Below are positions 11,917-15,596 of a stretch of 15,596 bases of DNA, piece by piece. This stretch comes from Thermoplasmata archaeon. Its GTDB lineage: Archaea > Thermoplasmatota > Thermoplasmata > Thermoplasmatales > Thermoplasmataceae. The translations under genes were made by a program, and so were the position numbers. Numbering within the stretch: the stretch's first letter is position 1; every line of letters starts with the position of its first letter. The stretch is taken from positions 1 to 15,596 of the forward strand of contig JAKAYM010000028.1 of assembly GCA_021826795.1 (NCBI GenBank), read 5' to 3'. The notes beneath the pieces were generated by a model. It was given only the letters and a program-made list of their open reading frames with translations, was not told the origin of the DNA and ran no database searches.

Positions 11917-12255
11917 ATGTCAGACAATAATGAAAATTCAATCATGTATGTAGTTGCGTATCTTATACCGATTTTAACCGGTATATTTGTTTATATTACA
12001 TCTGATAAAGATAAAAGGTTAAAGTTTCATGCAATACAGGCCATAATTCTCGGTATAGTTATGCTGGTAGTTGATATAGTATTTTATATCATTGCAATGC
12101 TTCTACTACCTTTATTCCCTATATTATATGTGGGTGATATTATTGATATATTCCTATGGATTTATGGACTTTACGTTGGTTATAAAGGGTCACTGGGAAC
12201 AGATATAAATATACCCTATATCGGAGACTATGCTGCTGACATGGCCGGGATATAA
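11917..12255 (+). CDS. Small DUF4870-like membrane protein
   Basis: This 112-residue protein has about three hydrophobic segments: residues 8-28, 41-75 (long, perhaps two helices with the LLLPLFP break) and 78-92. The pattern of a first helix, a short charged hairpin SDKDKRLKFHAIQA (about residues 29-42) and further helices matches the DUF4870/Tic20-like family of small membrane proteins, where a K/R-F-H-x-x-Q motif is typical. Its function is unknown. The short acidic N-terminal tail probably stays in the cytoplasm. The gene stands alone with its own TATA box and is followed by a stem-loop at 12274-12310. No neighbour suggests a role. Confidence 0.75.
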   Translation: MSDNNENSIMYVVAYLIPILTGIFVYITSDKDKRLKFHAIQAIILGIVMLVVDIVFYIIAMLLLPLFPILYVGDIIDIFLWIYGLYVGYKGSLGTDINIPYIGDYAADMAGI

Positions 12256-12471
12256 ACGAATTAGTTTTATATGTAATTTGAAATTAACAATATAGATTCA
12301 TTTCAAATTATACCATATTATTTTATGATTACCTATGAATAACATCTACACATGAATTATAAACATTATATAAATTATAGAGATAATTGTTAAGCTATAA
12401 TTTCCAATTCCACATTATGAGGTATTTAACAATTTAATTCATAACAAAAATAATTAGGTTAATTGATACAC
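12256..12471. other. AT-rich convergent intergenic region
   Basis: This gap lies between two convergent genes. It holds an 11-base inverted repeat (listed separately) and otherwise AT-rich DNA with T-rich runs on both strands. I see no reading frame or RNA gene in it. Confidence 0.5.
12274..12310 (+). terminator. Stem-loop after the DUF4870-like gene
   Basis: TAATTTGAAAT at 12274-12284 pairs perfectly with ATTTCAAATTA at 12300-12310 around a 15-base loop, starting 18 bases after the stop codon. The stem is nearly all A:T. It could protect or define the 3' end of the mRNA. Archaeal termination mainly needs U-runs, so the termination role is inferred. Confidence 0.4.
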
Positions 12472-13419
12472 TTACTCACTTAATTTTTTTGCAAGGAAAG
12501 GTAAAGATTCTTCATAACGTGGTGTATTATAAAAATGCCCTCCATTGAATTCATTGTAAATGTGATCTATACCAAGGGATTGCAGCTTCGCATGCAAAGT
12601 ACGCATTCCCATAAATAGGCTGTATTCATCCTTTATGCCCACATCCAGATATATGGCGTGCAGTTTCCTGAGATTATCAGCGCTTAATTCCACATTATTA
12701 ACCGGGTCATGAACAGACCATTTTTTCCATATATTTTCATAGAACATTCCGGATTCTGTGTCAAATGGCAGTTCTGGAATGCTAGTTTCCTCATTATAGG
12801 AGTAGAACGCTGACATCCCTATTATATTCAGTGCTCTTATTTCGTCATCGGTTAACTCTTCTTTCCCTGCCTTCTCATTCAGATAATTATTAATAGATTT
12901 ACCGTGTAATTCGCGGTATGCCACAGGGATATCAGGTATATAGACATATTCAAAACCACTGTCCCCGAAATGATCAGCAAAACCACTGATAATTTGAGGA
13001 TGCCTTGATGCCAGCGTATAAGCCCCAAAACCACCAGACGATTTTCCGAATAGCCCTACATTCCCTGTTTTAAATTTTTCAGAGATTAATGGTATGATTT
13101 CATTTATTATGAAATCTTCATAATTCCCCACAGCCGGTGAATTCATATACTGATTGACATGATATTTTGTGGAAAAATCCGGATTGATTATAACAGAGTT
13201 TTCAAGAAGATTTTTTCTGTACATTTTATTTAAAACCTGGGAAAACCGGTTATTTAATTTGGGAGTTCCGTTTAATCCTGCCAGTTCAATTAATAGAGGC
13301 GCGCCAGGTGCTAATTTGTCAGGATGGAATACAAGTATTTTCCTATCTTCCGGGTCCTTTAGAGGATTGTTTTTCAATACATTGCTTTTGATTTCTATAA
13401 GTTCAGCATCTAAAGTCAT
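12472..13419 (-). CDS. Alpha/beta-hydrolase esterase (esterase D/S-formylglutathione hydrolase-like)
   Basis: This 315-residue cytoplasmic hydrolase resembles the PF00756 putative-esterase family. The nucleophile elbow GKSSGG places Ser at residue 127 (GxSxG), the acid is likely Asp 264 in GIKDEY, and His 295 in NGGHFYN completes the triad in the right order and spacing. An oxyanion region ELAGLNGTP lies near residues 45-53. No signal peptide is seen, so it acts inside the cell. Residues about 155-240 hold a helical, acidic insertion that probably forms a cap over the active site. It is transcribed alone, divergent from the Taw2 gene. The substrate is unknown; a carboxylesterase is the safe call. 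Confidence 0.85.
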   Translation of the reverse strand: MTLDAELIEIKSNVLKNNPLKDPEDRKILVFHPDKLAPGAPLLIELAGLNGTPKLNNRFSQVLNKMYRKNLLENSVIINPDFSTKYHVNQYMNSPAVGNYEDFIINEIIPLISEKFKTGNVGLFGKSSGGFGAYTLASRHPQIISGFADHFGDSGFEYVYIPDIPVAYRELHGKSINNYLNEKAGKEELTDDEIRALNIIGMSAFYSYNEETSIPELPFDTESGMFYENIWKKWSVHDPVNNVELSADNLRKLHAIYLDVGIKDEYSLFMGMRTLHAKLQSLGIDHIYNEFNGGHFYNTPRYEESLPFLAKKLSE

Positions 13420-13437
13420 GGATAGTAATTACAGAAA

Positions 13438-13446
13438 AATACTTAT
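13438..13446 (-). promoter_or_regulatory. Possible TATA box of the esterase gene
   Basis: On the minus strand this reads ATAAGTATT, centred about 23 bases before the esterase ATG. It deviates from a strong archaeal TATA box, but it is the only candidate at leaderless distance. Confidence 0.35.
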
Positions 13447-13490
13447 GCTTAACCCATTTCATAATGATTCGGCGGAATACAACATATTCT

Positions 13491-13502
13491 AAAAATATTA
13501 AA
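13491..13502 (+). promoter_or_regulatory. TATA box of the Taw2 gene
   Basis: AAAAATATTAAA is centred about 29 bases before the ATG at 13525, consistent with a leaderless or nearly leaderless mRNA. There is no Shine-Dalgarno sequence before that ATG. Confidence 0.45.
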
Positions 13503-13524
13503 TTGTCCTAAACAATACACCTTT

Positions 13525-14499
13525 ATGATAAGACCCTGTATCGTAGTATACAAGTTTGAAGCTGATGCTACTATCAAAAAGTTGCGAGTGCGGGGATTTC
13601 TTGATAATAAGTTCCAAATAGACCAGGTTGGAAATATGGTGTATATACCGTTAAGATCAGGATCAAACTACCAGAAAACACATGATTTCCCTACTAGACA
13701 AAGCCCTATTGATAGAATAATGGAGAAGATATCAGCGATCGGGATTGATACACGTGATATATCTTATGTAAGACTGGGTAATTCTCTGATTTTCAAGAAT
13801 AAAATTACGGTAAAGATTGCTGAAATGTTTTCATATTTGCCCGGAATAAAAAATATATACTTCGAAACAGGGAAAATCAAGGGTGTGAAAAGAAAACCAT
13901 CTCTGAAAAGATTATATGGAGATGGAGAGACAAGAGTAATAGAATATGGAATCACATATATTTTAGATTTGGAGAAGGTAATGTTCTCTCCGGGTAATAT
14001 TAATACAAGAAGTAAAATGCTTTATCTGGATTTTACAGACTCCGTGGTAATAGATATGTTCTGTGGGATAGGTTATTTTTCCTTGCCGGTCATAAAAAAC
14101 AGTATGCCGGCGAGAATGATATGCTGTGATATCAATCAGGACTCCATAGATTATTTAATTAAGAATATACACGAAAACAGGATAAATTATCCTGTTGAAA
14201 TACTTACAGGGGATTCCAGATCAGTGCTTCCATTTATAAGTGCAGATTATATAATTATGGGAAACTTTAACAGCCCGGCATTTCTTTGCGCTGCCCTTAT
14301 TCGATCTAAAAGTGGAACGAAAATATCCATGCATTTCCTTGCAACAAGAGATAGTATAGATTCCAGGGAAATTAATATAATTTATATGGCAAGAAAGATA
14401 GGATATATAATTGAATGCATATCAAGGAGTATAGTGAAATCTGTTGGTCCCAACTATATTCATATAAATTCAATATTTATGGTACTCCGGATAATTTAA
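13525..14499 (+). CDS. taw2: TYW2/Trm5-family tRNA-modifying enzyme, probably Taw2 (tRNA-Phe wyosine 3-amino-3-carboxypropyltransferase)
   Basis: This 324-residue protein uses S-adenosylmethionine on tRNA. Its class I fold shows the SAM motif DMFCGIGYFSLP from residue 177, then CCDINQDS (motif II). Before it is the family signature YGDGETRVIEYGITY leading to LDLEKVMFSPGNINTR, where the usual ER is TR. The motif IV region reads IIMGNFNSPAF instead of the NLP found in the Trm5 methyltransferases. Together with the C-terminal KSVGPNYIHIN, this favours TYW2, which transfers the aminocarboxypropyl group of SAM to the modified G37 of tRNA-Phe. No wyosine-pathway partner (Taw1, Taw3) is in the window. 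Trm5 is the main alternative. The gene stands alone between divergent and downstream promoters. Confidence 0.83.
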   Translation: MIRPCIVVYKFEADATIKKLRVRGFLDNKFQIDQVGNMVYIPLRSGSNYQKTHDFPTRQSPIDRIMEKISAIGIDTRDISYVRLGNSLIFKNKITVKIAEMFSYLPGIKNIYFETGKIKGVKRKPSLKRLYGDGETRVIEYGITYILDLEKVMFSPGNINTRSKMLYLDFTDSVVIDMFCGIGYFSLPVIKNSMPARMICCDINQDSIDYLIKNIHENRINYPVEILTGDSRSVLPFISADYIIMGNFNSPAFLCAALIRSKSGTKISMHFLATRDSIDSREINIIYMARKIGYIIECISRSIVKSVGPNYIHINSIFMVLRII

Positions 14500-14504
14500 G
14501 GAAA

Positions 14505-14519
14505 AATTAATAAATACTT
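14505..14519 (+). promoter_or_regulatory. TATA box of the PsiE-like gene
   Basis: AATTAATAAATACTT is centred about 23-24 bases before the ATG at 14535 and predicts a leaderless mRNA. This spacing supports the ATG at 14535 over the TTG at 14532. Confidence 0.5.
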
Positions 14520-14534
14520 AATTTATTTGATTTG

Positions 14535-14993
14535 ATGGCAAATCATATTGATATTGATTTTATTGATGTAGTATCACTGTTGCTACGTATTTTACTTCTT
14601 ATTGCTTTCGGTGCAGTAATTCTCCACATGTTCGTAGGAATGTATTTTACTATTCTGGGTGCTGTTCGTTATCCTGCCACTGCAGAAAGTTCTATTTATG
14701 GATTTATCGACGTAATAGTTGAGGATTCTCTACTTGCAGTTGTTATATTTGAGATCTATGAAAGCATAATCCAGTTCTTCCATGGAGAGGGAGACACAAT
14801 ATTATATATTATCAATGCAGCCATATCATTTACAGCAAGGGAGATAATTCTGACAATATTCACGGCGCACGTATTTGAGTTAATAGACACATACGAACTT
14901 CTGGGATTTTCTGCACTTATACTTGCACTTGCCGGTACAAGATATTTATTTATGCTCTCTGGGTGTTCTAAAAAATCCAGTCTTAACCAATAA
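14535..14993 (+). CDS. PsiE-like integral membrane protein
   Basis: This is a 152-residue protein with about four hydrophobic helices: roughly residues 10-45 (one long or two helices), 57-78, 86-108 with SFTAREIILTIFTAH, and 120-140. The Glu-containing second helix VEDSLLAVVIFEIYESIIQFF and the ARE(I)I motif resemble the phosphate-starvation PsiE family, whose biochemical role is unknown. The resemblance is by pattern only. The ATG at 14535 is preferred because a TATA-like element lies about 24 bases upstream; the in-frame TTG directly before it is unlikely. The last ten residues are polar (CSKKSSLNQ). It precedes the LSm gene by 75 bases, but that gene seems to have its own promoter. Confidence 0.65.
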   Translation: MANHIDIDFIDVVSLLLRILLLIAFGAVILHMFVGMYFTILGAVRYPATAESSIYGFIDVIVEDSLLAVVIFEIYESIIQFFHGEGDTILYIINAAISFTAREIILTIFTAHVFELIDTYELLGFSALILALAGTRYLFMLSGCSKKSSLNQ

Positions 14994-15005
14994 ACGCATA
15001 AAAGT

Positions 15006-15017
15006 TATTATATTATT
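15006..15017 (+). promoter_or_regulatory. Candidate TATA box of the LSm-L37e-purF operon
   Basis: TATTATATTATT lies about 57 bases before the LSm ATG, with an alternative at 14997-15005 (GCATAAAAG). Either predicts a leader of roughly 30-45 bases, in contrast to the leaderless promoters elsewhere in this window. Confidence 0.4.
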
Positions 15018-15022
15018 TTCTA

Positions 15023-15063
15023 ATCACCATACTGGATAATATTAAATCCATCAAAATGGTGAT
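15023..15063 (+). promoter_or_regulatory. Inverted repeat that includes the LSm ribosome binding site
   Basis: ATCACCAT at 15023-15030 is a perfect complement of ATGGTGAT at 15056-15063. The latter contains the Shine-Dalgarno GGTGAT (15058-15063), five bases before the ATG at 15069. If the mRNA starts early enough to include the first arm, the site could be closed by an 8-bp stem with a 25-base loop. The same dyad could instead be a protein operator. Confidence 0.4.
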
Positions 15064-15068
15064 AATAA

Positions 15069-15323
15069 ATGGTAAATAATAACAGAACAGTTTATGTTCC
15101 AAAACCCATGGAGACATTAAAAAATTCATTATCAAAGAATATAATGATAGACGTTAGGGGAAACAGGACGTATTCAGGAGTACTGGAGGGATATGACATA
15201 TATATGAATCTAGTGTTGAAGAATGCAACAGAGACCATCAACAATGAAAACAAGGGGACTTTTAGCATGATGTTACTTCGTGGGGATAATATAATATTTG
15301 TATCACCATCGGGAGGCGAGTAA
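15069..15323 (+). CDS. LSm (Sm-like archaeal) RNA-binding protein
   Basis: This 84-residue protein is an archaeal SmAP/LSm, which forms a seven-membered ring that binds U-rich RNA. The Sm1 motif covers about residues 17-50, with [10 protein letters not shown] holding the RNA-contact Asp 43 and Asn 47. The usual His of the D-x-H-M-N pattern is Tyr here. The Sm2 motif [12 protein letters not shown] (residues 69-80) includes the conserved R-G-D. The first 16 residues form the short N-terminal helix region with PKPMETL. It starts with a GGTGAT site five bases upstream and ends one base before the L37e ATG, so the two are cotranscribed. This LSm-L37e pairing is widespread in archaea. Confidence 0.95.
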   Translation: MVNNNRTVYVPKPMETLKNSLSKNIMIDVRGNRTYSGVLEGYDIYMNLVLKNATETINNENKGTFSMMLLRGDNIIFVSPSGGE

Positions 15324-15324
15324 T

Positions 15325-15489
15325 ATGAGCAATGGAACTTCATCAATGGGAAAGGCCAATAACAAGAAGATTCACATAAGGTGCAGAAGATGTGGGCATA
15401 ATAGCTATAACGTTAGGGAAAAAAGGTGTTCTTACTGTGGATTTCCTTCCCCGAGAATCAGACACTATAACTGGGCAAAAGCCAAGTGA
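15325..15489 (+). CDS. rpl37e: Large ribosomal subunit protein L37e (eL37)
   Basis: This is a small zinc-binding protein of the 50S subunit, 54 residues. The basic N-terminus with SMGK is followed by IHIRCRRCG and CSYCGF, giving four zinc Cys at residues 20, 23, 35 and 38. The tail RIRHYNW is the conserved rRNA-binding end. The ATG at 15325 is preferred because GGAGG at 15312-15316 lies eight bases upstream; an in-frame TTG at 15298 would reach back into the LSm gene and add nine non-family residues. It is a little shorter than many archaeal L37e proteins, which run to about 60. Its 3' part overlaps the predicted start of purF. Confidence 0.96.
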   Translation: MSNGTSSMGKANNKKIHIRCRRCGHNSYNVREKRCSYCGFPSPRIRHYNWAKAK

Positions 15490-15596
15490 GGAGTGCGCTG
15501 TTGTCGGATATACTGGCAGTGACGCATATACAAACCTAAATTTTTCATTAAGGGCTTTACAGCACAGAGGGCAGGAGAGCTCAGGCATAGCCACGT
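15437..15596 (+). CDS. purF: Amidophosphoribosyltransferase (glutamine PRPP amidotransferase), N-terminal part, 3' end outside window
   Basis: This is the first enzyme of purine synthesis, transferring glutamine ammonia to PRPP. The glutamine-amidohydrolase domain is visible from 15494: [10 protein letters not shown], then [16 protein letters not shown], with the catalytic N-terminal Cys encoded at 15494-15496. No start codon stands directly before this Cys. The frame is open upstream to a stop at 15377-15379 and offers only GTG at 15392 and at 15437. I choose 15437 because AGGTG at 15424-15428 lies eight bases before it. This gives a 19-residue leader ending in Glu-Glu before the Cys, as in propeptide-type enzymes such as B. 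subtilis PurF. The gene overlaps L37e by 53 bases. The product call is firm; the start is inferred. Confidence 0.85.
   Translation, partial: MDFLPRESDTITGQKPSEECAVVGYTGSDAYTNLNFSLRALQHRGQESSGIAT

Noticed and set aside
15298..15324. TTG start for L37e
   Set aside because: It would overlap the LSm end and add residues foreign to the family; ATG at 15325 has a GGAGG site at good distance.

Overview
The window is archaeal chromosome. The largest RNA polymerase subunit is split into A' and A'' genes. An initiator tRNA-Met carries the archaeal/eukaryotic A1:U72 pair. aIF1A, Rio1, Dim2/Pno1, LSm and L37e are all archaeal-type information-processing genes. The DNA is AT-rich, Arg codons are mostly AGA/AGG, and many first genes have a TATA box only about 23-33 bases before the ATG, which implies leaderless or nearly leaderless mRNAs. 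Together this suggests an acidophilic member of the Thermoplasmatales (Ferroplasma, Acidiplasma or Cuniculiplasma-like). That placement is inferred from recognition, not from a search.

Layout. (1) 2-5027, plus strand: the distal part of the RNA polymerase operon, holding the 3' end of rpoB, then rpoA1, rpoA2 and nusA, joined by ATGA overlaps or short gaps. (2) 5167-6915, minus strand: one amino acid/polyamine-type APC permease, convergent with the rpo operon across an AT-rich terminator region. (3) 7088-8842, plus strand: aIF1A, Rio1 kinase, Dim2/Pno1 KH protein, then initiator tRNA-Met from its own promoter. This is a compact block for translation initiation and small-subunit maturation. (4) 8843-11641, minus strand: a tetrapyrrole operon hemL-hemC-hemD, overlapping head to tail and abutting the tRNA at its 3' end. 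(5) 11917-12255, plus: a small DUF4870-like membrane protein. (6) 12472-13419, minus: an alpha/beta-hydrolase esterase with a visible Ser-Asp-His triad. (7) 13525-14499, plus: a TYW2/Trm5-family tRNA-modifying enzyme (Taw2). (8) 14535-14993, plus: a PsiE-like membrane protein. (9) 15069-15596, plus: LSm, L37e and the 5' end of purF.

Two modes of translation start are visible. Leading genes sit almost directly on their promoters. Internal operon genes (rpoA1, rpoA2, Dim2, hemD, L37e) carry Shine-Dalgarno sequences complementary to the 16S rRNA tail, often exactly GGTGAT four or five bases before the ATG.

Most of the window is conserved core biology, and I see no mobile element, CRISPR array, defence island or clearly new multi-gene system. 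The points most worth a second look are a long N-terminal extension on RpoA2, a PurF start that implies an N-terminal propeptide and a 53-base overlap with L37e, and an inverted repeat in the LSm leader that could hide its ribosome binding site. The packing of the initiator tRNA between Dim2 and hemD is also notable.
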